Part shown: positions 1-6,230 of the stretch, in pieces
How positions within the stretch are numbered: the stretch's first letter is position 1
Layout: every line of letters begins with the position of its first letter
Assembly: GCA_903930515.1 (NCBI GenBank)
Contig: CAIYYW010000291.1
Span: 1 to 6,491 of the forward strand
Length of the DNA: 6,491 nucleotides
DNA from: an uncultured delta proteobacterium
Lineage (GTDB): Bacteria > RBG-13-61-14 > DRUE01
Direction: 5' to 3'
Program-made: the position numbers and the translations under genes
Notes under the pieces: generated by a model
Databases searched by the model: none
What the model saw: only the letters and a program-made list of their open reading frames with translations
What the model was told of the DNA's origin: nothing

Positions 1-1199
1 AATTCACCTCCGGCCTGGAAGGCTTCACCGAGCTTCATCCGGAATCCCCGGATACTTTCTCGCAAGGGATGCTGGAGCTATGGCAGAGGCTGGAGCTTGC
101 TCTCGCGGAGATTTGCGGGATGGACGCGGTAACCCTTCAGCCTTGCGCCGGAGCGCAGGGGGAATTGTGCGGGATGCTTCTGTGCCACGCGTATTTTGAC
201 GACCGGGGTGAAAAGCGGACCAAGGTTCTGCTCCCGGACACGGCGCACGGGACCAACCCGGCCAGCGCCGCGCTCGCCGGATTTGAGGTAGTGGAAGTTC
301 AGACCGAGAACGGTCTTCTGACCCCGGAACTGATCAAGCCGCACCTGGGCGATGATTTGGCCGCTCTGATGCTGACCAACCCGAACACCCTGGGAAGGTT
401 TGAAACCGGGATCCGGGAAATCGCGGAACTGATCCATCGCTCCGGGGGCCTGGTTTATATGGACGGCGCCAATTTGAACGCCCTGATGGGGATCGCCCGT
501 CCCGGGGATATGGGAGTGGATGTGATGCAGATGAACCTGCACAAGACCTTCTCCACCCCGCACGGAGGGGGCGGGCCCGGTTCCGGCCCGGTCGCGGTGA
601 GGAAAATTTTGGAGCCGTATCTGCCGGCGCCGAGGGTGGTGAAAAGCAAGGATGGTTTCAGCCTGGACGAAAATTTCCCGAAAAGCATCGGCCGGCTCAC
701 GGCCTGGCACGGGAACGCCCTGATCTGGGTCCGCGCTTTCACTTACATCTTGCGGATGGGCAGGGACGGCCTGAAGCTGGCGAGCGAGCTGGCGGTGTTG
801 AACGCCAACTACCTCCGGGTCAAGCTCCGGGAGCATTACCAGATCCCGTATCCCGACTCCTGTATGCACGAATGCGTGTTCTCGGACAAGGGATTCCCAG
901 GAGGGATCACCACGCTGGAAATCGCCAAGCGTCTGATTGATTACGGGTTCCATCCCCCCACCATTTACTTCCCGCTGGTGGTGCACGGCAGCCTGATGAT
1001 GGAGCCGACCGAGACCGAGGGCAGGTCCCGGATGGACGAGTTCATTTCCGCGCTGCTCAAGATCAAGGAAGAAGCGGCAGCCGATCCCAAGCTGGTGAAA
1101 TCCGCTCCGCACCGGACCCCGGTGGCGCGTCTGGACGAGGTCTTGGCCGCGCGCCATCCGATGCTCCGGTTCAACCAGAAGGAAACCAAGACCAAATGA
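1..1199 (+). CDS. gcvPB: Glycine dehydrogenase (decarboxylating) subunit 2, 5'-truncated by the window edge
   Basis: This is subunit 2 of the two-subunit glycine cleavage P-protein, a PLP enzyme that decarboxylates glycine and passes the aminomethyl group to the lipoyl arm of GcvH in the cytoplasm. The reading frame is already open at base 3 (FTSGLEGFTELHPESP...), so the ATG at 69 is an internal Met and the true start lies left of the window. About 398 residues are visible; the family is usually near 480-500, so roughly 80-100 N-terminal residues are missing. Family hallmarks counted from Met69 are TLQPCAGAQGE (22-32), LLPDTAHGTNPAS (54-66), MLTNPNTLG (101-109), DGANLNA (132-138) and NLHKTFSTPHGGGGPGSGP (156-174). 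Lys159 (bases 543-545) is the expected PLP-binding lysine. The C-terminal half matches the family to its end. The stop overlaps the next start as ATGA, which suggests translational coupling. gcvPA, gcvH and gcvT may lie upstream. The identification is firm. Confidence 0.97.
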   Translation, partial: FTSGLEGFTELHPESPDTFSQGMLELWQRLELALAEICGMDAVTLQPCAGAQGELCGMLLCHAYFDDRGEKRTKVLLPDTAHGTNPASAALAGFEVVEVQTENGLLTPELIKPHLGDDLAALMLTNPNTLGRFETGIREIAELIHRSGGLVYMDGANLNALMGIARPGDMGVDVMQMNLHKTFSTPHGGGGPGSGPVAVRKILEPYLPAPRVVKSKDGFSLDENFPKSIGRLTAWHGNALIWVRAFTYILRMGRDGLKLASELAVLNANYLRVKLREHYQIPYPDSCMHECVFSDKGFPGGITTLEIAKRLIDYGFHPPTIYFPLVVHGSLMMEPTETEGRSRMDEFISALLKIKEEAAADPKLVKSAPHRTPVARLDEVLAARHPMLRFNQKETKTK

Positions 1200-1831
1200 C
1201 TTTGATCTACCTGGTCCGGCACGGCGAGACAAAATGGAACCAGGAGCAAATTTTCCGGGGCCGTAAAGATATTCCCTTGAGCGACCAGGGCAGGATGGAA
1301 GCGCTCAGCCTGGCCCAAGCGCTTTCGCGGGAGCCGATCCAATTCCTTTACAGCTCTCCGCTTCAGCGCGCTTTGGAAACCGCGCAACCGATTTCGGAAA
1401 AATTCAAGCTGTCCGTGGAAATTTTGCCGGGGATGATTGACCTGGATTTCGGAGACTGGGAGGGCAAGTCCTCCAAAGAGATTGCGGAATCCGACCCGGA
1501 ACTTTTTCAAAAATGGGCCAGGACCCCGGAGAATGTTTTTTTCCCCAAAGGAGAGGGTTTGCGGGCCGCGAAAGAACGCGCGATCTCCGCGTTGAAAGAA
1601 GTTGTGGCCGCGCACCCCGACCAATGCGGGGTGGTGGTCAGCCACCGGGTGATCTGCAAGCTTGTGATTCTGGCCGCGATCGGCTCAAGCGAAGCGGCGT
1701 TCTGGCGGGTTCAGCAGGACCTGGCCTGCTACAATCTTTTGGAATGGACCGGGAGGGATTGGCTGGTCCGGCTGGTGAATGAAACCGGCCATCTCAAAGA
1801 GATTGCCGTCCATTTGAAGAACGATTTCTGA
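1196..1831 (+). CDS. Histidine phosphatase family protein (phosphoglycerate mutase-like)
   Basis: A 211-residue cytoplasmic protein of the RHG (branch 2) histidine phosphatase superfamily, which forms a phosphohistidine intermediate. The N-terminal YLVRHGETKWN motif (5-15) supplies Arg8 and the nucleophile His9. SSPLQRALETA (53-63) gives the second phosphate-binding Arg58, and VVVSHR (146-151) the second active-site His150. FGDWEG (85-90) is typical of the alpha-ribazole phosphatase/PhoE/phosphoserine phosphatase group. The acid that usually sits four residues before that Gly is Glu; here it is Asp82. The length is normal for single-domain members, and there is no signal peptide or membrane segment. 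The ATG overlaps the gcvPB stop (ATGA), with AGAAGG at 1177-1182, 13 bases upstream, as a rather distant Shine-Dalgarno, so coupling to gcvPB is likely. Family members include cofactor-independent phosphatases, CobC and PspA-type phosphoserine phosphatase. The last would suit a serine/glycine neighbourhood, but that is inference. The family call is firm; the substrate is unknown. Confidence 0.93.
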   Translation: MTLIYLVRHGETKWNQEQIFRGRKDIPLSDQGRMEALSLAQALSREPIQFLYSSPLQRALETAQPISEKFKLSVEILPGMIDLDFGDWEGKSSKEIAESDPELFQKWARTPENVFFPKGEGLRAAKERAISALKEVVAAHPDQCGVVVSHRVICKLVILAAIGSSEAAFWRVQQDLACYNLLEWTGRDWLVRLVNETGHLKEIAVHLKNDF

Positions 1832-1842
1832 TTTGCTACTAT
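1814..1842 (+). promoter_or_regulatory. Candidate sigma-70-type promoter for purLQ
   Basis: TTGAAG at 1814-1819 (4 of 6 to TTGACA) is followed after exactly 17 bases by TACTAT at 1837-1842 (4 of 6 to TATAAT, keeping the key T, A, A, T positions). The dinucleotide TG at 1834-1835 forms an extended -10. Transcription would begin around 1848-1850, leaving a leader of about 26 bases before the purL ATG, too short for a riboswitch. The -35 lies inside the end of the phosphatase gene. The spacing and the extended -10 support the call, but short matches arise by chance and it is untested. Confidence 0.45.
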
Positions 1843-1861
1843 TCTGTCCGTTGAGCCGATC

Positions 1862-1870
1862 AAAGGGGTG
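1862..1870 (+). promoter_or_regulatory. Ribosome binding site of purL
   Basis: AAAGGGGTG is close to the consensus AAGGAGGTG. Its G-run ends 6 bases before the ATG at 1875. It is the strongest Shine-Dalgarno at any junction in this window and fixes the purL start, which also coincides with the beginning of the first PurS-like domain (PARIEVRFKLEV). Confidence 0.8.
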
Positions 1871-1874
1871 AAAA

Positions 1875-4874
1875 ATGCCTGCAAGGATTGAAGTCAGATT
1901 CAAGCTGGAAGTGGTGGACGCCGCTGGGGAATCCACCCGGAGCCGGATCCGTTCCGAACTGGGAATCGCGGTTGACCGGGTCCGCACTATTGAAGTTTAC
2001 ACCATTGACAAGGACCTCTCTGCGGAACAGTTGGATCAGGCCCGCCAGGAATTGTTCACCGACCCGCTCACCCAGGATTCCAGCCTGAACCGTGCCCTGG
2101 GGGAAGATTTTGACTGGGCCATTGAAGTCGGGTTCCTGCCCGGGGTCACCGACAATGTGGGGAAAACCTCCAAGGACGCCGTTGCGGAACTGCTCCAGGC
2201 CGGGTTTTCTTTTGAGGAATCGGTTTACAGCAGCCGTCAATACTTGCTCAAGGGAGAACTCAGCCGGGAACAGGCCGAGAAGATCGCGGCCCGTCTTTAC
2301 AACCCGCTGATCCAACGGGTACAGATCAAGTCTCGCCAGGAATTCCTGGAGTCCAACGGGATGGAAGCGATTGTTCCCAAGGTGAAGCTGCCTGCTTCGG
2401 ACCGGGTGGACGAGGTGAGCCTGGAAATAATGGACCCGGAGTTGGAAAAAATCGGCAAGGAGGGAATCCTTGAAAAGAAGCTCGCGGATGGAAAAACCAT
2501 TCGGCGCGGCCCCCTGGCCCTGAGCCTGGCGGAGCTCCGGATCATCCGGGATTATTTCCGGGAGCAGGGACGGAGCCCGACCGATGTGGAACTGGAGAGC
2601 ATCGCCCAGACCTGGAGCGAGCATTGCAAGCACAAGATTTTCGCGGCCAAGCTGGACGAGATTGATTCCATCTTTGACAACTGCATCAAGAAGGCCACCC
2701 AGGAGGTCCGCAAGTCCCTGGGCAAAAACGATTTCTGCGTATCGGTGTTCAAGGACAACTCGGGGGTGATCAGGTTTGATGACCAATACCATCTCTGCTA
2801 CAAGGTGGAGACCCATAACTCACCCAGCGCGCTCGACCCCGACGGCGGAGCCATCACCGGGATCGTGGGGGTGAACCGGGACCCGATGGGAACGGGACAG
2901 GGCGCGAAATTGGCCTTGAATTTTTACGGGTTCTGTTTTGGTAATCCATATTACAAAAAGCAGCTCCCCACCCGGGACCGGGAGGGGAAAAACCCGATCC
3001 TGCATCCGCGCGTGATTTTTGAAGGGGTGCGCCAGGGAGTGGAGCACGGCGGCAACAAGAGCGGCATTCCCACCCCCTGGGGTTTCCTGATCTTTGACGA
3101 CCGCTATATGGGAAAGCCCCTGGTGTTCGTGGGAACCATGGGCCTGATCCCGAAGGAGGTCAACGGAATTCCGGGCGAGGAAAAGCAGGCCCGGATCGGG
3201 GACATCATTATTATGGCCGGGGGAAGAGTGGGCAAGGACGGAATCCACGGCGCCACCTTTTCCAGCGAAAGCCTCCACGAAGGATCCCCCGCGGCCGCGG
3301 TCCAGATCGGAGACCCGATCACGCAGAAAAAACTGCACGACGCGCAAATAGAGGCGCGCGACCGGGGATTCTATCACAGCGTGACTGACAACGGCGCCGG
3401 GGGATTGAGTTGCTCGGTGGGCGAGATGGCCCGGGAGAGCGGCGGGTGCGAGGTGGATTTGGAACAGGTTCCGATCAAATATTCCGGCCTGGCCCCCTGG
3501 GAGGTCTGGGTGAGCGAGAGCCAGGAGCGGATGACCTACGCGGTGCCTCCGGAAAAACTGGACCTGTTTATGTCCGTGATGAAGAAGCACGATGTGGAAG
3601 CGACCGCGATCGGTAGATACACGGATTCCGGGCAATGTGTGGTGAAGATGCGGGGCAAAAAAATCATGGAAGTAAACCTCCTTTTCCTTCACGAGGGCCT
3701 GCCCCAGATGACCCTTCATTCCTTATGGAAGGAGCCGAAGAACCAGGAGCCGGAGTTGGCCGAGCCTTCCGGAGAAGAGCTGAAGAAACAGAGGATTGAT
3801 CTGGCCGGAAGGCTCAACCTCTGCAGCAAGCAGTATGTGGTCCGGCAGTATGACCACGAGGTCCAGGGGGGCTCCGTGATCAAGCCCCTGGTGGGGGCGA
3901 AAGAGGATGTGCATAATGACGCGGTGGTGACCAGGCCGATCCTGCAAAGCCGGCAGGCAGTCGCGCTTTCCACCGGAATCCTCCCCGGTTATGGAGACAT
4001 TGACCCATACGCGATGGCGGAATGCGCGATTGACACCGCGATCCGGAATGTAGCCGCGGTGGGCGCGGACCCGGACCGGGTCGCGCTCCTGGATAATTTC
4101 TGCTGGTGCTCGTCCCACGATCCCGAGCGGCTCGGCCAGCTCAAGCGCGCCGCACTCGCTTGTTACGAAACCGCTCGCAAGTTCCGCGCCCCCTTCATCA
4201 GCGGCAAGGACAGTATGTTCAACGATTTCAAGGGATACGACCCGGCTGGACTCCCGATCAAAATTTCGGTCCCGCCCACGCTCCTGATTTCAGCTTTGGG
4301 GATCGTGCCGGACAGCCGCAAGGCCCAGAGCTTGGATTTCAAATTCGCCGGGGATCTGATCTATGTGATCGGGCTGACCAGGGCCGAGTTGGGCGGGTCC
4401 GAGTATTTCGCCTACCTGGGGGAGCGGGACCGGGGAGAGAGATGGATCGGGAACCAGGTGCCCAGGGTGGAACTGGACCGGGCGTTGCCCAGATACCACC
4501 GGGTTTTCCAGGGGATGGAGCAGGAACTATTTTCCGCGGTCCATTCAGTGGGAATGGGCGGGATCGGCTTCGGCCTGGCCAAGATGGCGATGGCCGGGGA
4601 GATGGGCGCGGAGATTGACCTGGGGATGATCCCGACCGAGGAGGGCTTAAAAATTCAGGAGCTGTTGTTTTCCGAGACCCAGAGCCGGCTGATCGTGAGC
4701 ATCTCCCCGGAAAAAAACAGGAGGTTTGAGGATATTTTCGGGTACGAGGATTTCGCCCTGATCGGAAAAGTGATCCCGGAGCCGGAACTCGTTTTCACAA
4801 GCGCGGGATCGGAATTCACCCGGATCGGGATCCGGGAGTTGAAGGAAAATTATTTGAAGACCCTGGGGTGGTGA
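1875..4874 (+). CDS. purL: Phosphoribosylformylglycinamidine synthase, long PurL with tandem N-terminal PurS-like domains
   Basis: The synthetase subunit of FGAM synthase (purine step 4): it uses ATP and ammonia from PurQ to convert FGAR to FGAM in the cytoplasm. At 999 residues it lies between small PurL (~720-750 aa, partnered by PurS and PurQ) and large PurL (~1300 aa, with its own glutaminase). Residues 1-~75 and ~80-155 look like two consecutive PurS-like units; the second ends with LYNPLIQRVQI, like the PurS C-terminus. A linker runs from ~160 to 215. The catalytic part follows: TWSEHCKHKIF (246-256, His250); ATP/Mg region VETHNSPSALDPDGGA (311-326); VNRDPMGTG (333-341); HGGNKSGIPT (391-400); HGATFSSE (458-465); DNGAGGLSCSVGEMA (505-519); SESQERM (547-553). 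The second half has DPYAMAE (710-716), GKDSMFNDF (777-785) and an AIR-synthase-like C-terminal domain. There is no glutaminase domain, consistent with purQ next door. The family is certain. I infer that the PurS-like pair replaces a free PurS, and none is visible here. Confidence 0.97.
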   Translation: MPARIEVRFKLEVVDAAGESTRSRIRSELGIAVDRVRTIEVYTIDKDLSAEQLDQARQELFTDPLTQDSSLNRALGEDFDWAIEVGFLPGVTDNVGKTSKDAVAELLQAGFSFEESVYSSRQYLLKGELSREQAEKIAARLYNPLIQRVQIKSRQEFLESNGMEAIVPKVKLPASDRVDEVSLEIMDPELEKIGKEGILEKKLADGKTIRRGPLALSLAELRIIRDYFREQGRSPTDVELESIAQTWSEHCKHKIFAAKLDEIDSIFDNCIKKATQEVRKSLGKNDFCVSVFKDNSGVIRFDDQYHLCYKVETHNSPSALDPDGGAITGIVGVNRDPMGTGQGAKLALNFYGFCFGNPYYKKQLPTRDREGKNPILHPRVIFEGVRQGVEHGGNKSGIPTPWGFLIFDDRYMGKPLVFVGTMGLIPKEVNGIPGEEKQARIGDIIIMAGGRVGKDGIHGATFSSESLHEGSPAAAVQIGDPITQKKLHDAQIEARDRGFYHSVTDNGAGGLSCSVGEMARESGGCEVDLEQVPIKYSGLAPWEVWVSESQERMTYAVPPEKLDLFMSVMKKHDVEATAIGRYTDSGQCVVKMRGKKIMEVNLLFLHEGLPQMTLHSLWKEPKNQEPELAEPSGEELKKQRIDLAGRLNLCSKQYVVRQYDHEVQGGSVIKPLVGAKEDVHNDAVVTRPILQSRQAVALSTGILPGYGDIDPYAMAECAIDTAIRNVAAVGADPDRVALLDNFCWCSSHDPERLGQLKRAALACYETARKFRAPFISGKDSMFNDFKGYDPAGLPIKISVPPTLLISALGIVPDSRKAQSLDFKFAGDLIYVIGLTRAELGGSEYFAYLGERDRGERWIGNQVPRVELDRALPRYHRVFQGMEQELFSAVHSVGMGGIGFGLAKMAMAGEMGAEIDLGMIPTEEGLKIQELLFSETQSRLIVSISPEKNRRFEDIFGYEDFALIGKVIPEPELVFTSAGSEFTRIGIRELKENYLKTLGW

Positions 4875-4875
4875 A

Positions 4876-5682
4876 ATGGCAAAACCAAAAGTTTTGGTCT
4901 TGACCGGATACGGGATCAATTGCGACCTGGAGACCGAATTCGGGTTCAACCTGGCCGGAGCAGAGGCAGATCGGGTCCATATCAACAGCCTGATTATGGG
5001 CGAGAAGAAACTGGGGGACTACCAGATCCTGGCCTTTCCCGGCGGGTTCTCCTTCGGGGACGACATCGCGAGCGGGAAGGTTCTTGCGAGCAAGAGCCGG
5101 GTCCGGCTGGGGGATGGGCTGCGCGAATTCATTGAAAGAGGCTCCCTGGTGATCGGGATCTGCAACGGGTTCCAGGTTCTGGCCAAGTTCGGAGTGATCT
5201 CCGACCAGCCCGCATCAAAATACCAGCAGCGGATCACCGTGACCTATAACGACTCCGGCCGGTTTGAAGACCGCTGGGTCTGGCTCAAAAGGGTGAGCAA
5301 AAAATGCCCCTGGCTGGACGGGATTGACGCCCTATATCTCCCGGTCGCGCACGGGGAGGGAAAATTTTTCGCCGATCAAAATGTGGCTGGCGCGATCCAG
5401 GCCAACGACCAGGTGGCTTTCCTTTACGCCAAACCAGACCTGAGCGCGGCGCAGGGCGAATACCCGCTCAACCCGAACGGGTCCCTTTCGGACATTGCCG
5501 GGGTCTGCGATCCGACCGGCAGGATTTTGGGGATGATGCCGCATCCGGAGCGATTCCTTTCTTTCTACAACCACCCGCGCTGGACCTGGCTCAAGGACGA
5601 TCTTAGGCGGAAGGGAGAACCGGTCCCGGACGAAGGGGCGGGCTTGAAAATCCTCAAAAACGGCGTGAAATATTTCAGCTGA
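4876..5682 (+). CDS. purQ: Phosphoribosylformylglycinamidine synthase glutaminase subunit
   Basis: A class I glutamine amidotransferase of 268 residues that hydrolyses glutamine and channels ammonia to PurL. The start of the fold (KVLVLTGYGINCDLET, 5-20) matches the PurQ family. FPGGFSFGDDIASGK (54-68) is the oxyanion-side signature, and GICNGFQ (94-100) carries the nucleophile Cys96. PHPE (222-225) provides His223 and Glu225, completing the Cys-His-Glu triad. At 268 residues it is longer than the common ~225-residue bacterial PurQ; the extra length lies in the middle (about 110-165) and in the C-terminal tail after PHPERF. It begins one base after the purL stop (TGA-A-ATG), with a GGGGTGG stretch at 4864-4870 as a weak ribosome binding site. 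The two are almost certainly co-transcribed and translationally coupled, which suits subunits of one complex. The annotation is firm. Confidence 0.97.
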   Translation: MAKPKVLVLTGYGINCDLETEFGFNLAGAEADRVHINSLIMGEKKLGDYQILAFPGGFSFGDDIASGKVLASKSRVRLGDGLREFIERGSLVIGICNGFQVLAKFGVISDQPASKYQQRITVTYNDSGRFEDRWVWLKRVSKKCPWLDGIDALYLPVAHGEGKFFADQNVAGAIQANDQVAFLYAKPDLSAAQGEYPLNPNGSLSDIAGVCDPTGRILGMMPHPERFLSFYNHPRWTWLKDDLRRKGEPVPDEGAGLKILKNGVKYFS

Positions 5683-5865
5683 ATGGGCATCTAATCATAA
5701 GGTCGCTTAACCGGGCGAGGGTTCATCCTTCTTGGTGCGGCGTCTTATGCCGCCACAATTCCAAAACCCGGCTCCCAAAACCCTGGTTCGGACTTCGGCG
5801 AGTTCCCTTCGGGTCTTATCCTCAAAGTCAAAGACATAGGAGCCGCAATCTCAACAGCGGGAAAC
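5683..5865. other. Non-coding gap after purQ, no recognisable gene
   Basis: These 183 bases separate purQ from the terminator. A small hairpin, GCGGC-(7 nt)-GCCGC, sits at 5737-5753, but no T-run follows it, so it is not a terminator. CCAAAACCC occurs twice, at 5761-5769 and 5775-5783, and GTCTTAT occurs twice, at 5742-5748 and 5813-5819. A forward frame is free of stops from 5701 to 6030 but has no ATG, GTG or TTG and runs into the 5S gene. A reverse frame of 47 codons (5710-5850) has no good start. I see no tRNA, riboswitch or mobile-element remnant. It is probably the 3' untranslated region of the purLQ transcript. Confidence 0.6.
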
Positions 5866-5903
5866 AAAAAAGGCTCACTTCCAAAAGGAAATGAGCCTTT
5901 TTT
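5866..5903. terminator. Bidirectional Rho-independent terminator between purLQ and the rRNA operon
   Basis: A perfect 12-base inverted repeat, AAAAAAGGCTCA (5866-5877) and TGAGCCTTTTTT (5892-5903), is extended by TTCC (5879-5882) pairing with GGAA (5887-5890) across one C/A mismatch, closed by an AAAA loop. The A-run on the left and T-run on the right give a U-tract after the stem in both directions. The element can therefore end the purLQ transcript on the forward strand and the rRNA transcript on the reverse strand. It begins only about 8 bases past the 5S 3' end. Confidence 0.9.
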
Positions 5904-5910
5904 AATTATA

Positions 5911-6029
5911 CCCCCGGCGACGACCTACTTTCCCACTAGGCAACCTAGCAGTATCATCGGCCCTGGAGGGCTTAACGACCGAGTTCGAGATGGGATCGGG
6001 TGTGACCCCTCCGGTATAGCCACCGAGGA
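5911..6029 (-). rRNA. rrf: 5S ribosomal RNA
   Basis: Read on the reverse strand, this ~119-base segment has the bacterial 5S pattern. The 5' TCCTCGG pairs with the 3' CCGGGGG (one or two G-U pairs) to form helix I. CCCATCTCGAACTCGG (forward 5979-5994) is the conserved helix III/loop C region, followed by GTTAAGCCCTCCAGGGCC and GATGATACTG, then the helix V strand GTGGGAAAGTAGG and GTCG before the closing strand. The length is close to the usual ~115-120. Ends are set by helix I and may be off by one to three bases. It is the last gene of an rRNA operon transcribed leftward and is followed at once by the terminator. Confidence 0.95.
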
Positions 6030-6041
6030 ATAGTCAGCAAT

Positions 6042-6067
6042 CCAAGATCTAAAAGTTCAGATCTCAG
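6042..6067 (-). repeat. Spacer hairpin just upstream of 5S
   Basis: The reverse-strand transcript can form a 9-base-pair stem, CTGAGATCT with AGATCTTGG, around an 8-base loop. The six inner pairs are AGATCT/AGATCT, and two outer pairs are G-U wobbles. On the forward strand the same two positions would be mismatches (A-C), so the structure favours the rRNA transcript. It starts 12 bases before the 5S 5' end and may be a processing signal. Confidence 0.5.
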
Positions 6068-6107
6068 GAATAAAAACAATTGCAAGTTTTTTCCCAGGTC
6101 AGAGACC

Positions 6108-6136
6108 TTGACCGGATCGAAAAAGATCCGGGTCAA
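6108..6136 (-). repeat. Long hairpin in the middle of the 23S-5S spacer
   Basis: Forward-strand arms TTGACCGGATC (6108-6118) and GATCCGGGTCAA (6125-6136) pair over 11 base pairs with a single bulged base and a 6-base loop. On the reverse-strand transcript the loop is TTTTTC, and no U-run follows the stem, so it is more likely a processing stem than a terminator. Confidence 0.65.
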
Positions 6137-6230
6137 TAATCCAAGACCCTTGCTTGTTCCGCATTTTCTGTTATTTGCAATCGGACGATTCTCATTAAGA
6201 AGAGTCGGCGATTCAGGCAGAAAATATTTT

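Larger units (their letters stand above)
6030..6230 (-). other. 23S-5S internal transcribed spacer
   Basis: This spacer of about 201 bases lies between the 3' end of 23S and the 5' end of 5S and contains no tRNA that I can find. It is AT-richer than the protein genes and contains several inverted repeats, probably pre-rRNA processing or antitermination structures. Besides the two hairpins listed separately there are AGGTC-AGA-GACCT at 6096-6108 and CGATTCT-(8 nt)-AGAGTCG at 6186-6207. No clear boxA is visible. Confidence 0.85.

Noticed and set aside
1-5. AATTC at the left edge as an EcoRI cloning end
   Set aside because: GAATTC occurs several times inside the window, and the reading frame continues naturally through the edge, so there is no evidence of a cloning junction.
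69-71. ATG at 69 as the start of gcvPB
   Set aside because: The frame is open to the left edge and encodes family-typical residues (FTELHPESPDTFSQG) before it, so the gene is cut by the window rather than starting here.
78-1232. A 384-codon open frame on the reverse strand across gcvPB
   Set aside because: It lies wholly antisense to an unmistakable gcvPB, its translation resembles no family I know, and long antisense frames are common opposite GC-rich genes.
1860-3719. Two long reverse-strand open frames (1860-2816 and 2820-3719) opposite purL
   Set aside because: They are shadows of the purL codon pattern, with no ribosome binding site or recognisable domain.
5737-5753. Hairpin after purQ as a first terminator
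   Set aside because: The stem is only five pairs and no T-run follows; the palindrome at 5866-5903 is a much better terminator.
5710-5850. A 47-codon reverse frame that reads like a short charged peptide
   Set aside because: There is no usable start codon or ribosome binding site near its beginning, and it lies outside the terminator of the rRNA operon.
5701-6030. A 110-codon stop-free forward frame after purQ
   Set aside because: It has no ATG, GTG or TTG codon, crosses the terminator and reads through the 5S gene, so it cannot be a normal gene.
6030-6230. A tRNA in the 23S-5S spacer
   Set aside because: No GTTC-type T-loop with a matching acceptor stem and anticodon arm could be laid out on either strand.
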